Below are positions 49,236 through 60,394 of a stretch of DNA of 64,000 nucleotides, piece after piece (the first letter of the stretch is position 1; each line of letters begins with the position of its first letter). The stretch lies in contig NC_135775.1 of NCBI RefSeq assembly GCF_028453695.1, forward strand, positions 9,440,046-9,504,045, read 5' to 3'. The translations under genes and the position numbers were made by a program. This DNA comes from Augochlora pura (lineage: Eukaryota > Arthropoda > Insecta > Hymenoptera > Halictidae). The notes beneath the pieces were generated by a model, which ran no database searches, was not told where the DNA came from, and was given only the letters and a program-made list of their open reading frames with translations.

Positions 49236-49479
49236 TTAACCCTCTTAGTACCCAACAACGATATATCGTTGTTGGCTATTGTTGAAAAGATAGTGTTCTT
49301 AATATTTTCATTAAACAACAATTTCATTTCTTATTTCTTCTCCCTTTTTGAATCTGTTATTTATCAGGCTTTTCAAAATTCTTGCAATCTCTTTCCGAAA
49401 CTTTATCAAACTTCGTCAAACGAGATTTAAACATTTCGCTCAGATTCAGACTGTTTTGGCCGGTACTAAGAAGGGTTAA
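49236..49479. mobile_element. piggyBac-like MITE nested in the mariner MITE
   Basis: Perfect TTAA duplications (49236-49239 and 49476-49479) flank 236 bp with TIRs CCCTCTTAGTACC and (reversed) CCCTTCTTAGTACC. The uninterrupted copy at 20865 reads CTTCACGCTTAAGCTGC at the same place, so the target was that TTAA. A perfect 24-bp palindrome (49252-49275; half-site CCAACAACGATA) is centred 24.5 bp from the left TTAA. No transposase. Confidence 0.92.
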
Positions 49480-49551
49480 GCTGCATGATCATTATATATT
49501 TGGACAACAGATATAGTAAGCCTTGTTTGTTAAAAATTTTGTTTGATTCCT

Positions 49552-49937
49552 TATCATATACCTTATATATTTATAATTATAATATACTAGCAAACCTGGC
49601 GAACTCCGTTTCGCCACCAGATGGCTTCGTTTTTTGTAACATTTCGTTTGGGGATTAAAAGATGAAGAAAAGTTATTTTTTTTGTTTTATAAACCATATT
49701 GGTTTGTAATACATGCTATGTATCAGAGATGGCGCTGTATGTGAAAAATGATTTTCCCTGTTTTCCTGCTTTTCTGTTGAAATTTTTCCAGAATTTTGGT
49801 TGCTATAAACCTCACGGAGCCCGAGACCTTTCCAACGAATGCAAAACCGTGGAAATCGGTTCGTGCGTTCTGGAGTTATAGCGTCAGGAAGGAAAACTCG
49901 ACTTATTTTTATATAATAGATTATATCATATACCTTA
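49552..49937 (+). mobile_element. retroposon-like dispersed repeat with 14-bp direct repeats
   Basis: TATCATATACCTTA occurs at 49552-49565 and 49924-49937, consistent with a target-site duplication of the length made by target-primed reverse transcription. The 358 bp between begin with ACTAGCAAACCTGGCGAACT (about 49587) and end with GAGTTATAGCGTCAGGAAGG and CTCGACTTATTTTTATATAA. I recognise the general look of a widespread invertebrate repeat but cannot name its class. No coding capacity. Confidence 0.6.
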
Positions 49938-50305
49938 ATATATGATTAGGTTCATTATATATTTAGGCAACTGATATAGTAAGCCTTGTTTGTTAAAAAT
50001 TTTGTTTGATTCTTTGCAATAGTTTTCGTTTAGTGATCTATTTATTGTTTCATTTCCATCAGAAAAATAAACGAAATGACTTTCCGAACAACGCAATAGA
50101 AAGAAATAAGGATCGCTGCATTGAACGATCACTTGACAAATTACGGTGCGCTTTGTTCAACGAATCGCGCCTTTCCCGATGGTCGTCGCAACATCCCCCC
50201 ACGAACTCGTAAACCGCCGAGAAGCTCTTCAATTATCCCCGCGCTCTTACGTAATCGCGGCGTTTCCTTAATTATCCCTGGGTGGAATTAGGGAGGTAGC
50301 CTTAC

Positions 50306-50560
50306 CGGTAGGAGGACGCGGGCTCGAGTCACGTTGTGCTCTCGGTACAGGATGCATGAGGCGGGGAACGTGAGCGTACCGGCGACGACAATGTAACCGC
50401 TAAGGGCCACGATAATCCTCGTGGGTCCGGGCACCAGCTGAATTACAGGCAACCGAACCAGGAAACACCAGGCGCCGCTCGAGACCAACGTGCATGCTAT
50501 GGTCAGTAGTAATGTGCCGCAAAAGAACAGGTAGACGCTGACCATCGGCTCCCGATGACC
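50306..50560 (-). CDS. internal exon of an unidentified membrane protein
   Basis: On the minus strand the acceptor TTCTGTGTGTTCCAG precedes GGTCATCGG, and CTACCG is followed by the donor GTAAGG. The 255-bp exon is exactly 85 codons and starts and ends on codon boundaries (phase 0-0). The peptide runs from GHREPMVSVYLFF to ARVLLP and contains two hydrophobic segments. One lies at about residues 6-35 (YLFFCGTLLLTIACTLVSSG), the other at about 48-73 (IIVALSGYIVVAGTLTFPAS), followed by the polar YREHNVTRARV. This fits part of an insect four-pass membrane protein, but I do not recognise the family. Starting at the ATG three codons upstream is possible, though the acceptor makes an internal exon more likely. 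Codon use is GC-rich, unlike the flanking AT-rich DNA. Confidence 0.65.
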
Positions 50561-51084
50561 CTGGAACACACAGAATCTACCGTGAATATCATCATCAGTC
50601 CACGGTTCTCCCGCTATCGCGAATTTCGGAATGAAACTGCAATCTCGTGTGCAGAAATTTCGGATTTGATTTTACAGTAGACACGATACGTTATTGCGCT
50701 ATTAGAACATTTACTTTGATTTCTACAGTTGACTTTACTCTTTTCTACATATTTCGAAGAACAGAATTACAGTGTTTTAAATCTTCGTAATCGTTGGTAA
50801 CGATTTCGTGACAATATGGAAGAATTATAAATAATTAAACATATATAACAGTGATAAACAAATTGAAGGATTTACATAATGCGACAAACAAGCGATGAAA
50901 AATGATTGAACAAATAGTCCAATGAAGACAATGTTATGGTTAGTTGGAAAATGCTAGTTGAAGATGAATAGAAAAGAGGAACCCTTGTTCAGTATTTAAA
51001 CGAAACAACCCGGCCGTTATGGCCACGCCTAAAAGTGCCGATTTCTAAAAGGTTCGAAAAGACTATCGATTACAGTGGGCTCAC
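50561..51084 (-). other. presumed intron
   Basis: AT-rich sequence between the supported exon and the possible upstream exon, bounded (minus strand) by GTGAGC at 51079-51084 and TTCCAG at 50561. No repeats noticed. The left boundary is only as good as the 51085 exon call. Confidence 0.3.
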
Positions 51085-51258
51085 AGTTGGTCGACCATTC
51101 GTGGTCTGCCGTTGACCGAGAAGTTCGATCAGCCCCGCCGCGCTATTTCGAATGCCCAGCAGCAGCCCGAAGATCTCGCAACGTATCGGACAGACGTATC
51201 TCAGCGTAAGACAAATTGAATCAGATCTGACTACACCGTCGAAACGATAGTCGAACAA
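51085..51258 (-). CDS. possible first coding exon of the membrane-protein gene
   Basis: From ATG at 51258 the minus-strand frame runs to ACT, followed by the donor-like GTGAGC, and ends in phase 0, matching the start of the 50560 exon. It contains the cysteine-bearing stretch RYVCPIRCEIFGLLLGIRNS and then AGLIELLG, which resembles the N-terminal cysteine cluster and first membrane segment of insect four-pass proteins. The helix is weak, with Arg and Asn in it. It lies in a CpG-rich block. The downstream end is the best-supported boundary; the true start could be an internal acceptor. Treat as a hypothesis. Confidence 0.28.
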
Positions 51259-51724
51259 CGGTCGGATAGACGGAATGAGTTTTTGATTGGACGAACCGCG
51301 GCGAGAGGTTTAGGATCGTTTAATGGGAGTTTGGTTGCGAGTAATCGATTGCGTTTTAGTAGCATTAGCGTGGGCCGCGGGTGCCCCGGAGCTTGTGCAA
51401 CGTGGGAAGTGTAATGTTGCGTAATTAATGAAACCGGGATGACGTTACTTTGTAGTCCCCGACACAATTAACAGTTCGCGCTAAGCGGATCGTATCCGCG
51501 TACGAGAAGAAAACAGAGATACCATCGTTTCCCGTCTTCGTGCGGGGAACTTCCGCGATGAACTTTCCTTATCGCCGCGTCGACAATACGCCTCGCGTCA
51601 TAAAGCGCCTCCGTGCAATTCAAAAACGGGGGAGAATCGATCGAACAGATGCAGATAAGTCCGATCTCTTCCAGTCGGTACTTTAACGAACTCATAATAA
51701 CCCCAGAGACCGTTGGGGCTACGT

Positions 51725-51749
51725 GGGGAGGGGGGAAGAGGGGTGGGGG
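51725..51749 (+). other. G-quadruplex motif
   Basis: G4-A-G6-AAGA-G4-T-G5, four G-runs with loops of 1-4 nt, in the CpG-rich block upstream of the minus-strand exons. Confidence 0.75.
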
Positions 51750-52982
51750 CAAGAATAAGGGGAATAGAGGTGAAGAGGCCGAAGTGGCGCCGGGGAGAAC
51801 GAGATATTCGAGGGGACCGGGCAAAAGGAGAAGGCTCGCGAGAAATTTTCATTTCGCTGGAAAGTTTTCGCGGCCCATTGAAAGTTTAAGGAGCTTTCGC
51901 GGAACGACGATTCCACGGTGGCGTATGTTAATTTATGTGCGAACTGCATTACGCCCGTAATGTATTCAGTATTCACCTGGCGGCGAGCGCCGGATTTCGG
52001 TCTATCTGTCTCCGAATCTACGATCCTCCCCGCGGTATTCTTCGGCTCGACTGTATTATACGGCAACCACGAGCCGCGCCGTCGATTTAAGACGGCACGA
52101 CCCGACGTAGCGTCCACGCTGTCCGAATGTAATATTGTCAAACGCGTTACAAATTCAGGATCGATACTTTGTTGTTTGCGACATTATTTAGAAAACGCTT
52201 GCAAAATATTCATTTTATTTCGAAAGTATTGGATATCTTCACATGTTTATTATCGGTTACTGAAATTCTTTTATTGGACAGAATGCAGCATCGTGATAAA
52301 CTAAGTCCTAATTATTTTTATCGGAATAAAAATGTATAGAAAAAGGAAACTGTTAAATACAAATTGGTGATCTGTCTCTTTTTATTCTGTTTATCTATCA
52401 ACATTTTAGATATAGAAAAAAGTGTTAATTTATGTATATTATTTATATTTCTATACGTTTTTAATCCAACACGACGATTGGGACATTTTATTAGTCGCAT
52501 AAGAAGGAATTGCATTCAGGAATTTTCAATACATGTACAAGGTAATGACAACATATGTATACATAAAATAGTATAAAACATTGAATAATATCATTTCTAC
52601 ATTACATAAAGAGATTCGATAGTTAGTAAATAAAATCTCTATTCATTTTGGTTCCTGTAAGGCAAAGTACGATAATGACGATTTATCTTATAGTGTCTAC
52701 GAATAATATAAGACACAAACATATGTATAAAAGAGTTAATAACCGTATAGTAATGTCTGTTACTATAATATAGTAATTTCTCATAGAAAAGTTTCTTATC
52801 AAATCAATATCTAATAACTAGGCTATAGATTTGATACATTTATAGCAAAGGCGAAAAGATTAAATTGAAAACGGTGAAGGAAAACAAATTTTTAAATATA
52901 TTTGTGTTTATTTTAACTTCTTAAAATAAATAAGAGAAGAAATAAAGTGCAGACAATTTTTATCTCTACTAATGTTAATTTA

Positions 52983-53013
52983 GATGCAAGTAACTTTTGA
53001 CTCGTCCTGTATA
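52983..53013 (-). mobile_element. solo terminal repeat related to 22364
   Basis: On the minus strand TATACAGGACGAGTC followed by AAAAGTTACTTGCATC resembles the terminal repeat at 22362 (ATACAGGTTGTCCTAAAAGT then CACTTGCAGG). No partner end was seen nearby. Confidence 0.4.
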
Positions 53014-54073
53014 TTGATAAGAAGATGTCCCAAACATCGTTTAATAAAACTCTGTATCGATTTATTTAAAAATAATAGGTACGCGCCATAAATGCGTATC
53101 AATTTGCATCCCACTAATTGCCATGCCGATAATGCATCTTAACACGCCACCAAAGATTCAGCAAGCAAGGCAGCATCAATTCCCTCGAGTGTAATACTTG
53201 TTTGAAGACAGTAATGCCTCGATACCGGTCGATCGGTTATAATCGCAGCACGAACAACGTAACTCGCGGTGCATGTTTGGCGCTGGTATGTCGCGTTTAT
53301 GGTTGTTTGGCATCGATGTCGATTCGGTCGAACCACCGTACGGAGTAAGCGTGAGAAGCAGCCGGTTTCTCAGTGTGTGCGGTTCCTCGGCTCCTAAGTT
53401 GGAGGGAGGTCCACGTATCCGGTAGCTATAGCTCTTGTCCGTTCGTCAAATATTTACAGAACGCTAAGTACAGGGTTTACGTTCCACCTGTTACGGCTGT
53501 ACTTATGCCCCGGGTTCCTTGTAATAAAGAGAATCGATCAGAACGACGACGGATATCCGCGATATCCAGTTGCGGGGACTGTGGTTAAAATAATCGAGCT
53601 TTGTCACGGTATCCGCGATCACCGGTGTTCGATTTTATTAACCCCCGGCGAGATTTAGGAGCCCCTTGAAGCGTTAAACACAGGTACGTGAAACAAAATT
53701 CGTCGTGTAGAATATCCGCAATTAATTATTTGGCATTCGTTCGAGGATCGTAGGATCGGAGTTCAAACAGAAAAGCCTATTTGCGTAACCGAGAATTTTC
53801 GGGTGTATTTGTGAACGTGTGTGGTTCGTAAACGCGGATCTTATCTCGATATGAAACAGGATAAACTGGCATGATAAACCGCCCCGTAATTTCATCCAGT
53901 TTTAATCAAATACCGTGTTGTATACGCGTTTGATGTTGATCCGGTTTGTAAGGCCGGATTTGTTTGTACACGCTTGGTACAATGCCGTAGTAATATAGAT
54001 GTGTGTTTGTTCTATATACATTTTATTTACAACACTGTACAGATACTATATGCGATTTTTGATGATGTTTGAC

Positions 54074-54172
54074 TGCGTTATGTTTGAATGCGTTATGTAT
54101 GAATGCGTTATGTATGAATGATTACTGTGTTCTTAGTTTGATGCGTTATGTATAAATGATTACTGTGTTCTG
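54074..54172 (+). repeat. 15-bp tandem repeat with a larger duplication
   Basis: TGCGTTATGTATGAA-type units start at 54074, 54089 and 54104. The longer block TGCGTTATGTATGAATGATT followed by ACTGTGTTCT at 54104 is repeated at 54142. Confidence 0.85.
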
Positions 54173-57100
54173 TCTTTCTTCGTCGTGTTCTGTCTATTGT
54201 CACCTCGGTTTTGCATTGATTGGTGGAGGATAGTTTTTAGTGGAGGAAATGAAGTGTTCTTGATTGGAGGTGGGTGTGTCGCAGGGATCTTGGAATGAGA
54301 AGTGGGAAATTTGGTAGAAAGTTCGGGTTTACGTCGTCTTCTTTGTTACAGTAAAAATTATGAATGTTTGTCCGTGTAACGGTACCGTGGGTCTGTCACA
54401 CGTGTTGTCCGTTCGTCGAGTCGAGTTTCGGTAAGTACGGTAGTCGTAAAGTAATTTCGTTAGTCGTCGTTCATCGGATTTTGCCTATTGTCGATTGATT
54501 CGCGTGTTTATGGCTTAATACCTAAAGAGGGACGGCTAGGCACTTTCGACCATCGGTGTTGCCGTCGCAACATACCGGTTTGATGATTTTATTTGTTGCG
54601 TTAAATTGAAGCGGCAATTTCATGTTAATCATACCTGTGGTGATTTTACAAATGTTAGAAATCTGGAGAAAGAATTTTGCACACAAACTGTTTGTGTTAA
54701 AAATAAATTGAACGCGTCATTGCCATGTCTGTAACAAGCTTAAAACGTTCTTTAGCGTAAAATGTCGATCGTTTTGAATTTCTAAATACCATAAATACTT
54801 TTTTTCCTGTTTCTATGATGTAAAATATGTTCCTTTAAATCTGTAGACGTATGAACCAAACAAAATTCATTAATTTGAAGCGAAGTTGGCCATTGTACCA
54901 TCATTATTAATGATCATTAGAATGGCATCTTTTGTGCAAAATAAAAATTGACTACATCGATTAGAAATCACAGGATCTATTAGGACATTTTTAGTTCGTC
55001 AATAATTTGAAGAAATTCGTATCAATAAGTAAAGATTCATAATTTCATTAACAGTCTCACTGTTTTAAACGAATCTAACTCATTTCTTCCAAGGATGCAT
55101 GAAATTCGTAATCTAATTAATGCTACGAGAGTTAACTCAACTTTCGACGTTGTCGCAGCAATTACTATACCATAAAACCAGCTAGGTTTTCGGTGAAAAT
55201 TGAAATCGGTGCATTAATGTTTATTCGATTTGCGCGTTACAGCGGTTAAAACCGACACGACGCTCGTATTTTTGCCGAAACCGGGATCGATGAAACCGGC
55301 GGTTAACCAGCGAAACTGATAAGGTCGTTTCACAGACGAACGATCAAGTGGTGAAGCCCCTTTTGCGGAGTCGGGCGTAGACTGTACGCAGTATCCAATT
55401 ATAGTGCGCGGCGCGCGATGTGTATATCTCGGGTTTCAACGAAATTTTCTCGAGAAGCCGGCTCCGTTAATTATTAATTTGGGGGAAGTTATCAAACGCT
55501 AATTACCAGCACGGGGGATGGGAGCCGCGGGAACAAGATAGCCGTTTGTTTGCTAAATCCCCGTGACTGGGGGCATTTTTGGAAATTATCGGCGGCTCGA
55601 AACGTCGGTATAATTCCGAGGAACGTTATCGATGGTTGCACGGGGAGCTGGATTTTGTAATTAATTTCGTGACTGGTACGCGTTGACCGATCATAATCGA
55701 CTCGTTAATAATGAATAATTGTGTCTCGTCTAAGGGAAATATTCGAGAATTTTTCGCTTTCCGTTTAACGAAATCAAATATGAATTCGATACCCGGACTG
55801 TTGGCCACGTTATCGCTATTTAATATTGCCAATTATTTTTATTATTATTACTGCCGTATTAATCAAACGTCTGTAATTTCGTTCGTATCGATTTAATCAG
55901 ACTAATTTCTCGTTGCTACGGTTTTTACGATATACTTTGCAAAAATCGAAATTGATAGATTAAATTTGTAAAATAAGGTCGCTCGGGAGCTGCTTAGAAG
56001 CTAAACAAATGCAGGTTATTCAAAAACAGGGAAATTATGCGCCTCTTGAAGGTATAAGACTCGTGACTTGCGAGTCAGCCCGTAAAATCACAAGTAACAT
56101 TGGAACAACAAAACGTTCCGCGGCGCGCGACCATTAATTTAGGCGAATTAATAATTGTCAGCGCGGCAACGATGATACTGTTATTATATTCTCTTCCTCG
56201 CCTTCATCTTTGCCGCGATGTTATTGTTATTGCTGGGGCTGTGTAACCGCGCGATATTATGCCATCCCCGTAAACGCGTGTATGCGTGTATATATCACGG
56301 AGTATTAAGCGTGCAGCGTCGCAACCTCGAGAGTTCGAGCCTCGGGGACGCTTTATTCGCGGCGGCTTTAGTCGCGAGACGCCTCCGAAATTCCAACGGG
56401 GAGCCAAGAGGCCAACGACGCGTTCAATTACAATACTTGCCCGGTGTTTTCGCCACTTTTAGCGGCCCCGCGGAATTGCCCGGGCGTTTGTTTTTCGCTG
56501 GAGAAATGCAAGGAATTGTTAGCGGGCTCGAAATGCCGGACCGCGCTACGAATTGGTATGTTAAGGGCCCTAGAATCTTTCCGTAACGCATCCCGGCGCT
56601 TCATTCCGCAAAATTGGGTAGAATTTTTCTTCTGTTGGTATCTAGCTAATACGGGAAATGTAGAATCTACTTTCTCAATGGTCTTATAACGTGTGTTTGC
56701 TTTTAACGTTGTTCGATTCGTCGAAAGGTCAACGGCATTATTGGAAAAAGCCAATCGTTCGAGAAATACGACGATCTAATTTAATTTCGCGCGACTGCTT
56801 GACTTTCTTTTCTAGGTACAATTTGACGTCTTTTCTTTATCTATTAGAATTGTTGACAGAAGAAATGTATTTTCGTTTAATCTTGGTTTCTCACGATTCA
56901 GTTTCAATATTTTTATTCCGTCTAAAGATCCGCAGTCTGGCCATCACTTTCGCCTAACACGAGTGCTTGAACACGCACAATTTCTTCAACTATAATAACT
57001 TTATTTACTTGTCGATCTTTTTCGACGTTACATACTCTTTAATCAGATTCAAAAGATAACTCAGACTCGACCAAATCTCTTTCATTTCATCAATATCAAA

Positions 57101-58432
57101 AGCGCTGCAACTATATATTTCACGGTCTTAAAAAAAACAAAGCCATCCACAAGCTCGTTCATTTTTCAGCATCGGTCGCTTGCTCGCGAAATTTCCAAGC
57201 GCGTTTCAATTTCAGACCGCCGTCATAATTCCGTCAAAGCAACGATCTCGTTCGTCACAGGTCGAAGCAATCGGAGACAGATACAGCGACGCGAGATTCG
57301 TGTAACATAAAAATCGGCGAGGTACGAATCCGCGACGACAGAGACCGCGAAATCCTCTCGAATGATCCGACAAAGGGGTTAGTTTCCTCGCCCTTTTGAT
57401 AGCGACAAATTTGATGGGGAAACAATCCCGACGGCAAAGAGACCCGGTTGAACCTCGAGCAGCTTATAATTTGCCCGTGAGACGTCGCCAGGCTCGTCAC
57501 GTACGCAGCTCCTTCGGTTTCCTGAAACGGGAATGACGGTGCGCCACCCCCCTCGTGTAAATATCTCGCTGACGTAACGCGTTCCGCGCGCTATGGGAAG
57601 AAACGGGGGCGCCGAGGCGGGGGTGGAAGCACGTTGCGACACTCGCGAGAAACGGAAATGCCTAATGTCACGGTGTAATAGAGGCATTGGCGTAATACGG
57701 ATACAGTTTCGACGTACGTGAGGATGAGTAACAACCCTAATACTGGGCGATTGCTTTCCTACCCCTGTTACCGGGGAACTGCGACTATCCGTTTCGTACT
57801 CGCACAAAAATTTCGTGGGAAGCGCACGGAATGTGTCCAAGCTGCTGCCATAAGTGAAAAGACAATTGGTACTGTTTTATTTGTATTGTTGCTGTTGAAA
57901 CATTTTAATTTGTTGGAATTAATTGTTGGGGATACTGACGATATTTCTGCGCATTTAGACATTTCATAAATATTAATAGTGTCTGATTTTGACTGCTTGA
58001 TAAAAGTTACATAAAAATAATATTATTATTATTATTAAATTATTTAATATTATTCAATGCTGATGCATAAATATTATTTATTATAATCACATATTTATGC
58101 TTCAGTTTAGAAATTTTTAATTTCTAACGTCATAAACAGTAGTGATATTTGGTACAATACTTTCGTAAAAGACATGCAAGAAATTATTTCTCAATATCTT
58201 GTAGAATTAAGACACAATTAAATAAAAATTCAATACAAAATAATTACTTACGTTGCAAATGGCAAAGTCATTTTCATCAATTCATTTTGACAAGTCAAAT
58301 AGACCTGGATGAAAAATTTCACTCTATCAAACTCCAGATCTTTTACGTGAAATAAACATTATTCTGCACGTGTTGATTCATCGAATAAATTGAATATTAA
58401 AAGACAACATTAATGGCAAATATTTTCAGTGG

Positions 58433-58541
58433 TATAAAAGGTAAAAAGCCAGTCGACGTTAGTGTGTCATTCGGGGGCAGATGTCCAACATGGCGGCGCT
58501 GGAAATAGATGGATTAATGTACCCGCTTCGGATGTCCAGGT
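58433..58541 (+). promoter_or_regulatory. possible TATA promoter and short first coding exon
   Basis: TATAAAA (58433-58439) lies 36 bp before the initiator-like TCATTC (A at 58469). An ATG at 58481 opens a 20-codon frame reading MSNMAALEIDGLMYPLRMSR. A second ATG at 58490 sits in a good context (AACATGG). The frame then reaches CCAG followed by GTGTGG, a poor donor, and then a poly-T run. Without splicing the frame stops within about 15 codons. The TATA-to-initiator distance is slightly longer than usual. It could equally be chance. Confidence 0.18.
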
Positions 58542-60360
58542 GTGGTTTTTTTTTTTTGACAAATTTCAAATTCTTGTAGATTATACGCAACGAAGCTCTC
58601 TACCACTGAAAAACGGTAGCAATTTCAATTTCTCATTTGTATCGATTATGATTCCCACGTGCAGCCGCAATTTTTCAATAACTAGTAATTGAAAGGTTCG
58701 ACAGCGGACACGGTCCCGTTGAATTTATTGATTATGTATCACAGCAACGAATTTTCAGTATATCGGGTCTGGCCGCCGGACGGAAAATTTGTTGGAAGGT
58801 TGCATCGACGACTCTGCCGCTGGCGTTAATTAAAATTACTGTGTCATTGCGTTGTCCATGGAAAGTGGACAAAAGGTGATTAAATAAGTGCCACACGGAT
58901 ATAACGATAGAAATGGGACAGAAAGTTTCTGCGACAATCGCAACGTCTGTCAAAGATTTTTGCTTCGAACAACGTATCGTCAGTTTTCTAAACATTTTTT
59001 CCCCCCGACTAATAATTAGAACAATTGAGAAATGCTCACGATAGAAAATATTAAATAATTCGAAACTGGCTGCATGCAATTATAATTAAATTTAATAAAG
59101 CTTCGATTGAAATATCATGCTGCTTCACTACTAATTAGTTTTCTCCATTGTTTCGGACATTATTAATTCTTTTAGAAATGTATTTTGAAAAGAAATCAAT
59201 TTTAAATCAATGAGAGAATTCTACAATTAATTTCTATTATTTATACCGCAGGTGCTACTATTCAACGCTCGCGTGTACAAGTAATTGTCTCCGCAACGCG
59301 TCTAAATTACGCGAACCGCGAGTCTTTCAGACACCTCCGACCGACTTGTCCCTCCCCCCCTCTTTTGAACAAACATTTGCATAGCAACCACCGCGTCTTT
59401 ATTACAATATCGCTTTCATAACTGCTCGTTAATGGATTTATTTTAATTAACTAATTTCCGAGCACGTGAAAGGACCAATTTGCTTAAACCTCGATTGCTT
59501 TGCGCGGGGCCACCGGCGTCGGGTGGCTCAGATAAAAATTGTTAGCCAACTATTAATAAAATGCTCATGCCCGTGACTGTGGCGGAAACTATTTAAAATT
59601 GCTTTCCTAATGTGCCCGATTAAAACATTGAAGTCCGATATTGGCAATTAATTTTTCTTCAACCTAAATTGTACGGCATCTGCACGGCCGATAAAGCTTT
59701 TATTGATCCGAGAACTCCTCCAATTTAGTATAAACGGAGTCGAACATAAATGTACTCGATAAATAGTCACAGGCTCGTTCCAGTGGCTCTCGCGGAAATT
59801 ATTCTTCTTGGACAATTAAATGCTTAATGGAATTATCGCTTATTTCACTTCGCAATGCGTTTACCAGACGTTTAATTTAACGGAGGCATTTAGGAATATA
59901 ATGAAATGATTAACATGATCGAGGCAGTTTAGCACCACGCGATAAATAAAGTGGAAAAGTTTACCTGTTCTAAACGGTGTAAGAATCGTGCGACCTTCGT
60001 ACATTGTACTCGAGAATGACGATTTATCTTATTGTTATGTTTCGCCGGGGATATATTCGTTACACTCCTGTCGCTAATGGATCGTCACGGTGAGTTAATG
60101 CAAAAGAAAATTGAAGATTCGCGTACAACTTTCGAAATGTTTATGACCTGTTTATCAAGACCTTCTTCATCCATTCTGGAAGTATTTACGAACGTTAAAA
60201 ATGACAGACGGATGTTGTTTTATAAGATTGACAGTACTGAATTTATTTTGACATTTTGCCATTTATATTGTAACGTATGGTTAAATTAAGAAATTTATTA
60301 ATTCTTTATAGTCTTTAATTAAAGTCTTTATGGTGTCAGCAATTTTAGAACAAAAAATGA
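58542..60360. other. noncoding DNA
   Basis: A CpG-rich patch at about 59270-59560, otherwise AT-rich. No gene is supported. Confidence 0.5.
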
Positions 60361-60394
60361 GTATCAGCTCACGGTGTGGTAGGTTTAGTTTTAA
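60361..60394 (-). mobile_element. possible piggyBac-type end
   Basis: On the minus strand TTAA (60391-60394) is followed by AACTAAACCTACC, close to the CACTAAACCTACCG end at 42539. TGAG...CTCA forms a weak palindrome centred about 26 bp in. No partner end was found. Confidence 0.35.

Larger units (their letters stand above)
49165..50096. mobile_element. composite mariner MITE with two insertions
   Basis: TA at 49163-49164 and 50097-50098 flank mariner-type ends TTGGGTTGTTCGGAAAGTAA and (reversed) TTGCGTTGTTCGGAAAGTCA. The ends and interior match the 225-bp MITE at 20865. It is enlarged by a piggyBac-type MITE (49236-49479) and a retroposon-like repeat (49552-49937). A host segment of about 62 bp (CATTATATATTTGG... 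to TTTTGTTTGATTC) occurs on both sides of the second insertion. The composite may therefore join two MITE copies. Confidence 0.8.
51259..58432. other. noncoding DNA with CpG-rich blocks
   Basis: CpG-rich blocks at about 51259-52130, 55200-55620, 56100-56600 and 57170-57800 alternate with AT-rich DNA. Also present are a G-rich tract at 51725-51749, a solo TIR at 52983-53013, a 15-bp tandem repeat at 54074-54172 and an (ATT)n run at 58017-58040. The 51.3-52.1 kb block could contain the 5' end of the minus-strand gene. No other gene is supported. Confidence 0.45.

Noticed and set aside
53391..54430. Possible LTR-like segment (CTTGTCCGTTCGTC and GTTGTCCGTTCGTC at the two sides)
   Set aside because: The similarity is limited to about 12 bases, with no TG..CA ends, primer-binding site or coding remains.
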